Below are positions 45,856 to 58,899 of a stretch of 64,000 nucleotides of DNA, piece by piece. The stretch covers positions 2,022,321 through 2,086,320 of the forward strand of contig CM063109.1 of NCBI GenBank assembly GCA_031841125.1, read 5' to 3'. Source of the DNA: Acanthococcus lagerstroemiae. Its lineage: Eukaryota; Arthropoda; Insecta; Hemiptera; Eriococcidae. Under the pieces are notes generated by a model that did no database searches, was not told the origin of the DNA, and worked only from the letters and a program-made list of their open reading frames with translations. Both the position numbers and the translations under genes were made by a program. Numbering within the stretch: the stretch's first letter is position 1; each line of letters opens with the position of its first letter.

Positions 45856-46368
45856 CAGCGTAATAATAAGTTTATGGAACTTCTTAGTTGTATTTTGCCG
45901 GGCAACTACATTTCGGATTCGGATTTACATTTTCCTGGCACATCTGAGCCTGAATCGAAAACCAAGCTCGAACTCCGCCCCGAATCCTAGTTCGATCTTC
46001 AAGAATCCAAATACAATCGAATCGTGTACATCCAAAACCCCCTTTTAAAAGAACCCAAACTCTTGAAATTGGAAAAGGAAGTACATGAACTCGACCACAG
46101 TTACATTGGGTGAAGAACCGAACCAGGTCTCGATAAACATCGATTTGATTCGACATCCATGGTTCATTCTGAGAGCGTTAATTACGTTCTAATCGCAATC
46201 AACATTTTGAACAGACGGAAACAGCGTAATGACAGATTTACGGCGTTTTAAGTATGCAATTTTATCAACATTTCGAAGTAATTCGAATACATGGAATATT
46301 CACGGCGTTGCAATTATGCAATTATATTAACACTCCTGCCATGTTGTTGCTGTATTCGAATACGAAGT
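45856..46368. repeat. Unclassified dispersed repeat, copy 2
   Basis: 513 bp, same orientation as 5461-5986 and alignable end to end with small indels. Open frames present on the minus strand in one copy are interrupted in the other, which argues against a conserved protein. Confidence 0.7.
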
Positions 46369-49300
46369 GTATACTACCTATCTACTTTTTTTATGATGCG
46401 ACGTCTTGATTCAAAGTCACGAACATTTTAAGGGTGGATAGAAAACTTTTTAGATAGATCTTGACATTTTTACGTCTTTAATTTGGAACACAACCCGAAA
46501 AAACGTTACTTTCACGCGCCACGTTAATAATAATAATAATAATAATAATCGATGTTAGGAGAGCGTATGGCGATACGTCTTCAACAGTCTATGAGTAGCG
46601 TTTGAACTGGAATAGAAGGATGCGAGGATTCGACTCCGTTGAAAACTTAAAAATCTCGTCATTAGATGTCTTTCTTCAAAATAACATAATACCATATTGC
46701 ACCGTCTGTGTCTCCGCCTGGTTGCACTCGCGATGCCAGCCAGCATCCAGCAGTTTCATCTAGGATGGTAGTAAACTGGCCGGAAAATCCGTACTTTAGT
46801 ATTCGTCGAACAATCTACAGATAAAAGAGATGAGTCGTGTCGACTCGACTCGGTTTATCTCTTCTCATTCCTTCTGTTCGCCTCCTCTTCAGTATCGGCG
46901 TCAGCGAGAAGGAAAGAACCAGAACTCGTTTCGCTCTCGTAGTTGAAGGGCTATTCTGGACTATCGCATCGCATCGATACAAGCGGACTGTAGGCAGGTT
47001 CAGGCGATCAGTGGGTATAACATTGCGCTCGTCTGAGTAAGAAAGTGAAATTCGTGGATCGTTGCCGAGCAGACAAAAGAATTTCCCAATTTCTGTCCGT
47101 AAATAATTCCTCACGTCCATTTTCATACCGACAAAGTGTTTTTGCGAGCACTCTCGGTACCCTAAGAGAGGACAAGGCGCGGTGATGGTGGTGACGAAAA
47201 TAAATCGAATCGATTAGACGGACCGCATCTAAATTCTATTATACGCGTGTATCGTTTCTTTTTCTCGACTGTCTGAATTATTCGGACCTATTCAGTTTTG
47301 TCGAACGACGCTCAACCGGTGTACATATTACATAATATGTATAGGTAGGCTTTTGAAGAGATTCCAGTTCGGCTCTACTATATTTATGTCTTTTTCTGCC
47401 GAATTCACACGACTCGATCTTACACCTACATTATGTATATTTGTTTATGTATACGAGTGGGAAAACGCGAACACATCGTACTTTCGTATACGTTCTCGAT
47501 TCTCTCCAGTCGTCCTACCTCCTCCATTTCCGTCGTCGGTTTTATTTGCACTCGAGAGCGTAAACGCGAGCATAATCGAATGACGATTTGTGGCGCAAAA
47601 GATAAAAGATTTACGCGTCTAGTTTTTACGATTGCATCCCCATTTCGGCAAAGCCGGCATCGCGGCGACGATGAGGACGAAGACGACAGTGACGTCTTCG
47701 TAAATACGAGCTGCTTTATTATCGGCGAGAAAGAGGCTATTTAAATTTACATCTCGAAAGAGCAAAGCTCAAAAACCAAGCCGCATTATCGTCGACGACT
47801 TTCGGTACCTGCTGAAGGGCGTTCGCGTACAAACTGATCGCATTTGGAGCGAAAGTTGGCCGTGATTACTTCCCCCCCCCTCTCATTAATAGACGAGGGG
47901 AAGTCATTTTCAGAGTATTCTTTTTAAAGTAGCCGATTTCTGATAATACGTCGTCGTAGGGAAATGATTTTTCACACGAGCGGAGTTACCGCGCTGCGAA
48001 TGCGGCAATATGAAAGTTGAAACCATTAGATTATCTTTTTGTTATTAATTGTTGAAGATGCGAAGTTATGCCTATCAATTTCCGACTCATATCGCGTAAC
48101 TGAAAATAGAGTTTTATCCGTATTCATCTACATTATACGGGTGAGAGAAATAAACAGAACAACAACTAGAGAAAACTTAGACATTTCACACACACCAGTA
48201 GCAGCACACGTATTATTTAATGAAACTACCGCTACTAATAATTACTAGAAAATTATAACAGAACACCAGTGGTTTCCTTGCATCCAGTTCACCATTTTCC
48301 CCCTTTTTTTGTCATGATAGAGGAATGAGTAAGCGGTTTCAGAGTAATATCTACGCACAAGGGAGCAATGAAAATGTTCTATGCTATCACTAGAAACCTT
48401 AATTTCGTGCGATGAAGCAAGATAAATGGGCAAATCAAAAGATACAGTAAGAAATCACAAAACAAACAGAAAAAAAACTGCTATCAAACGAAAAATAATC
48501 ACTTTTATAGTGAATCTGCAAAAGATAGATACAGGGAGTAATGAGGACAAGACCTAATATTATCGGTAGAATTGGCCAACAAATGTTGAAATAATACCAG
48601 TACAAAACCAAATAAAACCAGAATACACCGAAACGGGCAAAAAGGAGCAACAAAACCAAAAGAAAAAAAGCCAAAATGAATGAGTACAAATAACAGACGA
48701 GCGAAAATATCAAAAATATTCTAAGCTGAGTTAAAAGAATATCTATATAATTTTTTTTTTTTTACCGATATTTAAATACCATTAACACTCCTTGTGGGCC
48801 ATGAAGAGACACATTGATTTTTCAGCAAAATTCGGTTTACTCTAGAAATTCGAAAAACTTATTAATTACTTGAGTTCTAGCGCTCAAAATCTTCATACCT
48901 TTTTATCATCACGCTAATAACAAACTGATTTCTGTTATTATCAAAGATCAGCCTCCTATTCAAAAATTCATAAAATCAGACATACGTCCGCAAAGAATTT
49001 GTATGACTTCACGATAGTACGACTGAACATTTAAGCATAGATGCTGTACCCTTCGTTATTCAGTATACGAATCTTCCCTTGTTCTAACTGGGTCGATTGA
49101 GGAAACTCGCTGGTAATCTCAGAAAACACAATAAAATGGAGGGCTCGTTGTGATCTCGAAAACATATTTGCTTTCGAAAGACAGCTGAGGAAAAAATGAC
49201 GCACTTGGCTCGAAAAAAGTCATCGTTTCATTCAAAGTTGCGTGATACGAAAAAATAAGATAGAACGGGCTCTTCCTTCTCCAAATCCCGCTACTCTCCC

Positions 49301-50897
49301 TTCTCACCCGCCTCCCACACTACTTTTCTCTCCCCTCAACAATTCAGTAATGCGCTCCCCACCTCCTTCGTGATACGGCACAGTAGATCGACTGGTCAAG
49401 TCAGTCCACTCGCGATAAATAATATTAGCGAAATAAAGGAAAAAGACCGGTATCAATTAAAGCTGTTAATTTCAGGTTCTCCTCACTATAGATTTGGTGC
49501 ACTCGGGGCAAGTGTATAAGAACACACGTATACGTGCACAGATACACTACGCATTTTTGTGGGTCAATTTCTGTCCCTCCTTCTTCTTCTGCCGTGATTT
49601 CCAGAAAAAATGTCTAATCTGCCTCGCGTGAGATGGATATAGAAGCCGCAAATACCGTCGTAGTTGATTTTACAGCTGAAACCGTTAAATCCGTCATCAT
49701 TCTTTCCGTTTCTTTCTTATTGCTTTTTTTTTTTTTTTTTTCAACTTCGCTTACCTACTGTCTCCTTAGCCTCATTCTGCAAAGGCGTCGACGAACGCAA
49801 TTTCACGCGTACGTACCATAATACGTATGTATAGGTCTATAAGTCAGTGTAGGTTCATATATGTGTCTCGGTACCGAGAGTGAGACCGTACGTACGCGGC
49901 GCACATATACTTGTCGACAAGCGGACATCGCTATACATTGCCAGCTAAAAGCGAAAGATCACCGTCCAAAAATGCGTGGAATGCCGGCAAATAAAAACAC
50001 GGCTGAAATTTACGGAAAACGATGAAATTTTCGTGTCCTGTAGACTCTTTGGCTGGCTTAGTCGCATACTTCCAAATACGCAGGACAGAGGGTACAGGGT
50101 GCAATATACGACCTCCCAGAACGGCGTCTCGAATTACGCGGCCGCGAATTCAAAACTACGTCGACTACAGATGCGGCGAATTTGGTACCGTAGAAGTGTT
50201 GACAAGGGGACCGCGAATGAAATTCCCTTCGCGTTTCAGCTCGGTATTTGTTAGCCTCGGATCGACTTTGGAAATGGTTGTCTACCTCGGCTTTTGTGAC
50301 TCTAAAGTCAAAGATTAGCACACTCTCACGCACTGTGTATTGCACTTAAATCCGAAGAAAGTAACGCAAATACCCGCTTCCTATTTCACATACGAAATAT
50401 GAGAACTGTCATCAGACCATGCTTTAATCGTTCTCGGTTGACAAATGCCTCCCATCCCCCTGAAATATACGATGATTGACTGGAAACTCTGTGACATAAC
50501 TAAACTCTAATTTCAGCTGTGGTTTAGTTTTCAACTTCCGAATACTTTTCTCTTTTTATTGATTTTACTTATGCATGTATAGACAAAGTATTTACGAGTA
50601 AATAAGTGTGGAAGAATATAACAATAGTGACCCCGGAATCTTGAACCAGTTGGGTACCCGATAAAATTTAACTCAGCTGGAAAATAATCAACATCAGCGG
50701 GCACCTCGATTCGCCAATTTATACGTAATTTGTAATCCGTTTAATGAGAACAAAATAATTTGAAATACCAGCGACTGATTCAATTATTTTCAGAAATCCT
50801 TCGACCCTAATATAAACAAAATTTTAAAAAGTTGAAAGATTCCATGTTTTAATTTTTCGGCTATTCGAGTGGTCGCCACTCCTTTCTCTGTTATAGG
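46369..50897. other. Long stretch with no recognised gene
   Basis: About 4.5 kb. It includes an (ATA)n run at 46525-46549, a C-run near 47871-47880 and a T-run near 49727-49741. A fragment at about 47829-47868 resembles a MULE family A end (GTTCGC..AAACTGATCGCAT..TTGGCCGTG). The 46.8-47.8 kb part is GC-richer with several open frames around 70-100 codons, none with a recognised motif. Confidence 0.45.
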
Positions 50898-50906
50898 GAT
50901 ACCAAT

Positions 50907-51874
50907 GGGGATAAATAACTGGCCCAGTAAAATAGAAATTTCAGCAGTAAATCAGGCATAGGCAAAAAAGGGCGTATTATCAGTAATTTGAAAGCAAACG
51001 CGCAGTAATCTGCGGACAGTAGAGAATTCTATATAAGCAGTAAATGAAATTCGTATGAGCAGTAAAAGGACATTTTTGCATGTACTTTAAAAAAAATTCT
51101 CGTTATACTTACATATTATTGTATATCGATGTTACTACTTAGTACGTACATATTTCTAATTCGTACGCACGTAGTTTTCGATTACCTACGCACTTATCTT
51201 TCCTGTCTACATCTGCTCGGACTATAAGAAATCTACCCTTTTGTGTGCAGTAGTACTGATTATTTCGGTGCGCGAAATTCCATGAACATGTGTAGAAGTT
51301 ATGTTATTGCCACTTCATGTAGTGTGATACAGCTCACCGGATTTCAACGAGTATTTAGCGTGTGTACTTATGCTGCTCGATTGATTACGTGTTCAACTGA
51401 TCATTTTTAATACTGTGCACCCGAATAAATAGTGATATGGACGTTACCTATGTAGAAGATTGTCATGTCGAAGAAGAAAGTGAAGACAATTCCGATGAAG
51501 ATTACGAAACTCCGCCAAAAAGGAGGAGGGGACCAGGACGGGTATGGCTGAAAGTACGAGACTTCGAGAAACCTGGAGATGCCGCTCGTACAATAGATCA
51601 ATTTTCCTGTGACGTATGCTAATAATCACGATCGAAATTTAATAACGTTTTTTTAATTACTAGAATTTTTTTACTTTCAACTGTCTCTTTTTACTGTGCG
51701 TTTGAAATTTTACTGCAAAGATTACAATTTTACTGATCAAGTTAATTTTTTACTGGACTTTTCGGTTTTTACTGTTCATTTGCAATTTATACTGCTCCTT
51801 GTACATTTTTACAGTTTTAGCGCCATTTTTACTGATCATTGTATTTTTTTTTACTGGGCCATTAAATCACTCCC
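50907..51874 (+). mobile_element. MULE-like DNA transposon, family B, with phased CAGTAAA arrays
   Basis: The left end GGGGATAAATAACTGGCCCA and the inverted right end GGGAGTGATTTAATGGCCCA meet in the shared TGGCCCAGTAAAA. The flanks GATACCAAT (50898-50906) and TATACCAAT (51875-51883) form a 9-bp duplication with one mismatch, as for MULEs. Left subterminal CAGTAA copies start near 50925, 50945, 50981, 51003, 51017, 51038 and 51060. On the right, TTACTG-type copies start at 51691, 51710, 51730, 51750, 51769, 51789, 51809, 51829 and 51851, close to 20 bp apart. A short transposase-like N-terminal frame lies between the arrays. At 968 bp it lacks a full transposase. Confidence 0.8.
51437..51622 (+). 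pseudogene. Possible MULE transposase N-terminal remnant
   Basis: An ATG-initiated 61-codon frame. It has an acidic N-terminus (EESEDNSDEDYE), a basic KRRRGPGR motif and VWLKVRDFEKPGDAA. Insect MULE transposases can start with an acidic stretch followed by a G.GR.W..V..F segment preceding a zinc domain. Here the frame ends right after a CDVC, so only the beginning remains. It is centred between the two subterminal arrays of the family B element. The match is from memory and short; it could also be a small element-specific peptide. Confidence 0.4.
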
Positions 51875-51883
51875 TATACCAAT

Positions 51884-54800
51884 TAACAGAAAATCGGAAA
51901 ACGAATAATTCACTTTTCACGTAAGATTAATATTCGCTTTTCGTAGTTCGAACCCTATTTTGTAACTTTTTCGGCTCTCCCTTTGTTGTTTTTTTTTTGT
52001 TTTTTCTAGTTGGTCGAGTCTAATCAAATACACACTGCTCTTAACATAGTTTTATGGAGTTTTATTCAGGTCTAAATAACGCTTAACGAGTTCTCAAGAA
52101 AGTCTCGACGACGAGTCTCCGTGAATTTTAAGGAGTCCTAATTAATCTTAATCTCAACATAGTCTCGCGACGACCTTACTAATGGTGTCGTGAGTGAGTT
52201 GCGAATTGTTTTACATCCAAAGGTCTCGCATAATAACGCGGGCCTAAAATTTTATTCTTAGCACCCTCTCTTCCTCCTCGTTCACAAACTTATTCTTCAA
52301 AAACAGTCGTGTTTGTAGGTTCTATAAGATCCACGATTATGTAGTCATCGAGGAAAAATTGACAAATGAAAGCCAAATGTCATCCGTACGAGAATGCATC
52401 GGAGCAAAAGAAAGGTAACTTCGGCAGCTGTCCAACAAGACGCTAAAAGTTTTAGAGTCTATCGACGATGAGCCAGTCCTATATATTCTGTGTAATACTG
52501 GCAGGACCCGAACAGCTCTTTCAGTGATCTTTGTCGTGTCCTATTGTCGGTTTTATACGTGAAATAAAAATTTCGGGATAGAACTACTTACACCCCAAGA
52601 TGTGTGAGCAAAATCCACGTTTCAAAGTTCCGCATAATTTTTTTCGACTCGCAAGTAGTACTCCGAACTACAGCTAATCAATCATCCAGTACACCCGTAT
52701 CCTTCTAACAAATGATTTCGGCTATCGATTTAAGTAGGCTGGAGTTATTCGCGTGGAAGTTCAGGGACCAAATTTCGATAACACCTGAAATCACGTATTT
52801 TCGGACTCTAATCGATATCCCTTCGATATCTGTGAAGCAAAAAAACTGCAAGTTTCAATTCCGAACAGTTTGATCTTGGAAAATCTTCTCGCCTCCAGTT
52901 TTCGCGCTACCGAACACAAACTATTTTACTATGGCAGCATTACGAAGCTTCTCAAGTCTATTTGTTCCCGTAGTTCGCGATCGTATACCTACTGAGCGAG
53001 ATTAAAATATGAAAATAAGTGCACACGGAGGAGTACTAATACTTCGCGCGGTAATTTTTAACCGGCCGTAGATTCGCGCGAATGCGAAATAATATAAATA
53101 TTTCCCACGGTGCGATAGACAAATAATAATGAAAAAGGGGTTTACGCTATTCGAGTACTTAAGTAAGGCGTCGACGAAGAGCGCCATAAAATAAATAGGT
53201 GTATTAGATTTTATAGCAATAGCTGCCATGTTGAATCGAGAATGTAATAAACGGGCCCGGTTACAATATTTCTAAGAGTCTATTTTTATCATTTCCTTTC
53301 TGAATTAACTGGCGAACGAAGGTAGAGAATGGCTCAACTGTACCTCGCACTGATGTCGAACAACTCCTCGAAATTGCAGCCGCATTCAGTTTCAAATTCT
53401 TTCTAGCCGCCACGCCGTATTTATTTTTATTAATAATGATAATAAAAAAAAAAAATTGTCACCGCACACCTATAAGTATTACCCAGGCTACCTGAGTGGT
53501 GCTAACTGATACTAGGCGACGATAACAGAGACGAGATACAGATACAAGTATATTAAGCTCTGTCGGCGTTCTTGCAATTACCAGACTACAAGTATAATAT
53601 CGAGTGTGGTCGTTTAAATGCGACCACAAAATTAGCCGCAGCATTTAACGACTCGATTTTTGCAAAATTCCTTCCTCGACTGTTCGAAAATCTACTCGTA
53701 TGAGTATGCGGCGGACACGATGAAATGAAATTACGTGTACGTAAATAAGCGGAGCAGCGCAGGCAAGCAGATTCCACTCGACGGATTCCGCAAAACCAAT
53801 TAAGTACATATTGTAATAGCTTTTAAGGCGAACATACCCATTCTGCAGAAAATCAACTCGCCCTTCGACCAAATTTGCTTAAATTGTCACGGACGAAGGC
53901 CCGCATCCACCAATTTCGTTTCGCTTCAAGGATGCTGCGACCAATTTTCAATTTGCCCGCATCGAAGAGCAACCAAATTCTGAGCACGCGCTTTCCAGAA
54001 AATCCTTACCAAATTTAACAAGTTGAATTTTTCAGCCGCCGCCAACTTACGCGGCTTTCCGCCGGCGGCCTACAATTAATTTGGTTGCCGTATAATATAA
54101 TACCGACTAATTAATCGTTGTATTCTAACTCTTAATGCTAGAAATCGCGAGTCCGCGAATGCTGCAGAATCGTTTTGTAAATGAAATCGACGTGATTGAA
54201 ACGCTTCGGTCCATTGATCCACGCTCTAGCCCAACATTATACCTCCTGTAGTCTAGAGTCCGAGAGGATATAACTACATAATATAAGAAAAACCAACGTA
54301 AACATTAATCGCCGAATGAATGGAACCTAGGTGAATTATTTGACCTTTCTAACTGAGGCAAAAACTCATAAATCCAAATGGAACGCGCATTTTCTTCGAC
54401 AAATAAGCTACGGATGGTTTTATCGGCATCGCTAATTTCGTTTAAGAACTTAACCCCAGCGTATTCGCCTAAATCAGGCGGAAATACTTTCAGTGTAATC
54501 AGTCTAGTAGATGCATGATGCAATCACATATTTTTGTATAGTCGCACCACCGGTCTACGTTTATTAAGGGTAGGAAATTAATTTGTTCTTGTTTGCTTTA
54601 TGGATCAGAGGCTTTGCTCGGCACTCTATACAATTTGTTTTCCGTCTGTCTGCCAAACTATTGGTTAATCTATCTGTCTTGTTGACCGCATGTCTGTGGC
54701 ACTACCAAATGGAATGACTAACGGGCTGTCTTGTCAGCTTGGCTTGCTGTTTGTGTATCTGTGTACCTTGGAAAGGCGATAGAGAGATAGTACTAGTCAA

Positions 54801-57800
54801 AATTACCTAAATACTACCAAAATTAAACGAAGGGTGAACTGATCATTCGGCAACCTAACTCCATGCTCACGCTCGACGTTTTATCCCTAGTTTTCTGACT
54901 ATCTATTAGCTTATCAGTTAATTTAAGGAACTAGCAGACTATTTAGCCGTATCTCTGTGCGTTTCGGATGCCTAAAAGGTTTTTTACTAGAGAACAGGAG
55001 GTAGAGTTTTTCTAGATAAAGACTGATTAAGACTCGTTAGGGGGGCTCAGTTTTAACTTCTCAAGACTGTTCAAAACCACGTTAGGACCCATCAAGATTG
55101 TTTCAGACTCGATAAAGACTCCTCCATCAGTCCGACATTTCTGCGTGTATGTCTTCACCTACACGGCTGCTTGCCTTTTAGTCAACTGTCTGACTACCTG
55201 GCTACGTATCTACCTAGCTACGATTAAGTAGTTGGTTAGTGTGGCTTTCTGTCCACCTATTTCAGATCCTGGAGTAATTTTTCTGGCGATAGTTGGAAAT
55301 TCTCGGAAAGACGGCAAACACATCATTTTTTGTCGTACCTATAACCAAATTGTCAGTCTGATAGTGCCTTGAATCCTGGAGCGTTTCCTCTTAGAGAGGG
55401 AAGAAGGCAAAAGGGTGTCTGACTGAATAACTGTCTGCCTGCCTGTTTCGGATTTTGAAAATTCTCTCGGTGCGTGGGACAGGAGCGTATTTAAGTGTCA
55501 CTCGAAAAACCCTTATTACGGGACCACGCCAAAATCAGAAAAAAATTTAAAAAAGAACGCGTAGAAATTGTTTGCTGATCGATTACCCGAATTGATTGAA
55601 AAAATACTAAGATACACGTCGTTCATTATCCGATTTCTGAAGGTAATAAATTTTATTTTTAATGCCGTATGCATGATTTCATTATTAGAACAAAAAGAAG
55701 ATACCGGATTCTGAAACTCTAAAGTTCTAATTCAAGTTCTTAGGGTGATGCAAATTTTTCTATCGGCCTGTCAGCTTGACTGTATATCTACGATGTCTAT
55801 TTATCTATTTATTTCTGTCTGTCTGCCTATTTTTCTGACTGGCTCGGCACCGGGCTGTTTGTCCCTCTGTTTGGCTCGATATTGGATCAACAGATCGGCA
55901 CCTTTAATTTTTTCAAATTTTTGACCGAGGAAATTCTACGCCCGTTAAAATTTCTGATAACATCGCAACTTTTAATTGTAGAAAAGAATTGTAGAATTGT
56001 CCCGCGAGAGGGATATTTACAATAATTTTGCGCTCCCTCTTACCCTTCTTCGATGCAGATCCTCCCTCCCGATTTTCACTAGGATTGCCGAAATACCAAA
56101 TCTACGATTTCGGCAGGAGTGCGTTAAGATTATTCCACTGTTTCTCATTCACTCCCATCTTATCGTCCGCATCATACCTTCCGCCCGTAGAAGAGCAACT
56201 TTAGAATATTGCAGGAGAAAACATTTAGAACGTTTAAACGATAAGTTGATCGAGTGGATTTACCAGAAACAGACAAGAACACAAGAACACAAGGCTGTAG
56301 AACACGAGCGGACATTATTCGAGGCTCCATGTTCCCGAATGCAGGTCAGGGCGGCCTTGTGCTTACAGCTTTGGAGATTTCTTGACCACACAGTCGCGAA
56401 TACTAACAGTACGTATTTTGCTGGTAATTCGAACTTTTTGAAAGTCGAGTGAAATAATTTTATTCGCTAAACAACAGCCTTAAATTGGGTCCCCGAGAGG
56501 CAATTGCTTTTATTATCGGCTCTCATAACCGGCGGACCGCGTACGTTACTCGATACCAAACTCGTTCGTATACTAACATGGCCTAATTTTAGCGACCCCG
56601 TTCCTCGATTATAAATGAGTGTGGTATCTGCTATTGAAACTGTCATTTTCTAAGTATCTATACAGTTTACACAGTACAGTAATACGCGATCAAAGGCGTC
56701 GTAAAATATTCCATTAAGAAAATGTTTCAAATAGACCAAGTCGGGCACGCGATATTTGAAGCTCCAAAATGTACGGGCCGAATCTGTTATAATAATCAGT
56801 CGACAAAGCGTGTCGTCGCATTTTCTTCGTTTTCCCGCGTCGTCATTCATTAATTTTATTTCCGTACTTGGCCAATATTATCCTTCTGGCTGGATTACTC
56901 TTTCAAGCTGATGAGAATCCGTGAGCACATCGTTCCCATTCGTCACATAATTTCAACTATAATTCATCGCGAGCCTCAACGAGCGATCGATTTCCAATTA
57001 GAGAGCTTTATCCGACTACACGGGCTGCGATGTACATTCGGACTGATTATGGCAGTCGCGTTTTCTTCGACGCAGTTAACGAACTTTGTTTTTCCTTTAA
57101 TAATTATTATGTATCTTCCAAACTTGTTGCTCGGCTGCTTATAACTGCGCGACTCAAGACTACGGAAATTCGCTGTGTGCTTAAACGACAAGCTGATATC
57201 GTGATACGACAAATCGCGCTGTTTGTTCATTTTCAGGTGCACACCGACGAATAACACGAGTCCTCGGACGAGATATTACACCTTCGCATGTTTCACAGCA
57301 ATAACAGTAGCGAGCTCCGCATGTTTTTCGATTTTCACGCGAATTATTTTCAATCGCTTCCCCTGACACGATTGATTCGAAATGAAACTACGATGACCAA
57401 TCATGTTCGATATCGGAGTTGAAAATCGTGGTCAGGGGCGTAACTATAGGCGCGCAAACAGCCCTTCATGGAGGATAAAGAAGTTTCAGTTATTAAAACA
57501 GAGCTACACGTATTGTCGCTCGCCCCGCTCGTGACTTTCTATCCCGTTTTATTACCCCCTCCATCATCCTGGTGACTTAGAAAAATTTCTGGAGGGGGGA
57601 GGGGCTTGAAGTACCTTTGGGAAGACTAAGCCTCCAATGCCCCAGCTACCTAGCTACCTGCGCGTACGGACGTAACAAAGCGAATATATGACGGAGAATG
57701 GAGAACGGACGGTTTTCCCCACTGGTGCTTACCTAATTTCACAAGAGGAGTTGATTTTTTTTTGATTTTTTTTGTTTCCTAAACCGATGTTAGAGTAGAA

Positions 57801-58579
57801 CTTTACGGCCGTATTTTCTTAACTTAAGCCTATTGGACTATGGAAAGGGGTCACACTTCTTCTCTCACTCGATTAGCTCCCAATAGTGCTGTTGCGAAAG
57901 GGGGTGGTAAAAGACAGGCGTATCTACCAGGTGTGTCGAGTGTGTTTGGGCACGCTCTACATTTCCTAGGATTTCCCCCCCCCCTCGACTAATATGTACG
58001 TATTTGAAACAACCGAGAGAAGAAAAAATGCCCCTCCTTTAGGCATGACCCCACCACATACTTATATGAACTTTTTATCCTACTCAGAAGGTCCAGACAC
58101 GCTTGTGGTAACAGATTAGTGCCTCACGCATCTCACCAAAAGATAAACTTGTAGGTTAGGGTCACTGGAAGTATTAGGTTCCGAATCACCAGGTATTTTC
58201 CTAGAAACACGTATCGCCGCACTGGCTCCGTTTCGTCGGAACACCGAAGCGATCAATTTTACTTGAACAAACGCGCGAACAACGCCTAATTTTTTCATGA
58301 TGTGCCAAAAGCCGTTCGAGCGAAGAAGTCATTTTCGTTCTAATCGAAAGTCTACAACGATGAAGTGTGACTTGTAACTTGGCACACGCACACCTTCACG
58401 AGGACACATACCAGTACCGAAGCTGAAAGTACTCGGATCTAGCTCGACATTATCCTTAAGCTGAGCATAATGTTCGAGAGAATCTTGTACCAATGTATAA
58501 TATTGCGGTGAATGCTTCCGAATATTCGAAACAAGTGAAGAACGATCGACAAGTTTCGAGCAACAGAATAGGAAGATCG
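51884..58579. other. Long stretch with no recognised gene
   Basis: About 6.7 kb. AGTCTTAA/GAGTCTC-type words cluster at 52040-52190 and 55010-55130. From about 54640 to 55880 CTGTCTG, CTATCTATT and TACCTAGCTAC words recur at low density, like a heavily decayed tetranucleotide repeat. C-runs occur near 57975. A single hAT-like end CAGGGGCGTAACTATAGG is at 57434 without a partner. One 151-codon open frame is listed separately. Confidence 0.45.
55997..56452 (+). CDS. Unrecognised open frame, 151 codons, doubtful
   Basis: The longest open frame outside transposons. It opens at TTG rather than ATG and shows no family motif; the middle is basic (RRRATLEYCRRKHLERLNDK) and the rest is of mixed composition. 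No splice sites, paralogue or codon bias supports it. It may be chance; it is recorded only because of its length in AT-rich DNA. Confidence 0.12.
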   Translation: MSRERDIYNNFALPLTLLRCRSSLPIFTRIAEIPNLRFRQECVKIIPLFLIHSHLIVRIIPSARRRATLEYCRRKHLERLNDKLIEWIYQKQTRTQEHKAVEHERTLFEAPCSRMQVRAALCLQLWRFLDHTVANTNSTYFAGNSNFLKVE

Positions 58580-58584
58580 ATAAT

Positions 58585-58725
58585 TGTCATATTGTTGAAA
58601 TAACGATCATTACGATTCAAGGTTTATTCTGAAACTGAAACCTTTTTCCTCAGCGAACAACCGATACTACAAAATACGATCAGCCTTATCTCTTACTACA
58701 GTGTATGTATATGACGGATATTACA
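58585..58725 (-). repeat. 3' LTR of deleted gypsy element
   Basis: 141 bp. On the plus strand it starts TGTCATATTGTTGAAATAAC and ends GACGGATATTACA. It differs from the 5' LTR at CAACCGATAC (here) versus CAACCGGTAC, and CGATCAGCC versus CGATCGGCC. Confidence 0.95.
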
Positions 58726-58899
58726 ACTTGTCCCTACAAAAAGAAAAATAAACTATAATCTTCTAAAAAAAAGACATCTGAATTATTACAAATAAAAATT
58801 TAGTTAATAAGATGCATTTGAAGACGATCTGGAGGACGACGATCCCTCTCAGGATAACGGCGTTCACAACTAACCAACTTAAAAGGTGAAACCTCAGAC

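Noticed and set aside
55997..56452. 151-codon open frame as a real gene
   Set aside because: It starts at TTG, lacks any motif I know and has no supporting context; kept only as a very low-confidence entry.
57434..57650. hAT MITE starting CAGGGGCGTAACTATAGG
   Set aside because: No matching inverted end or 8-bp duplication could be found downstream; only a single end is seen.
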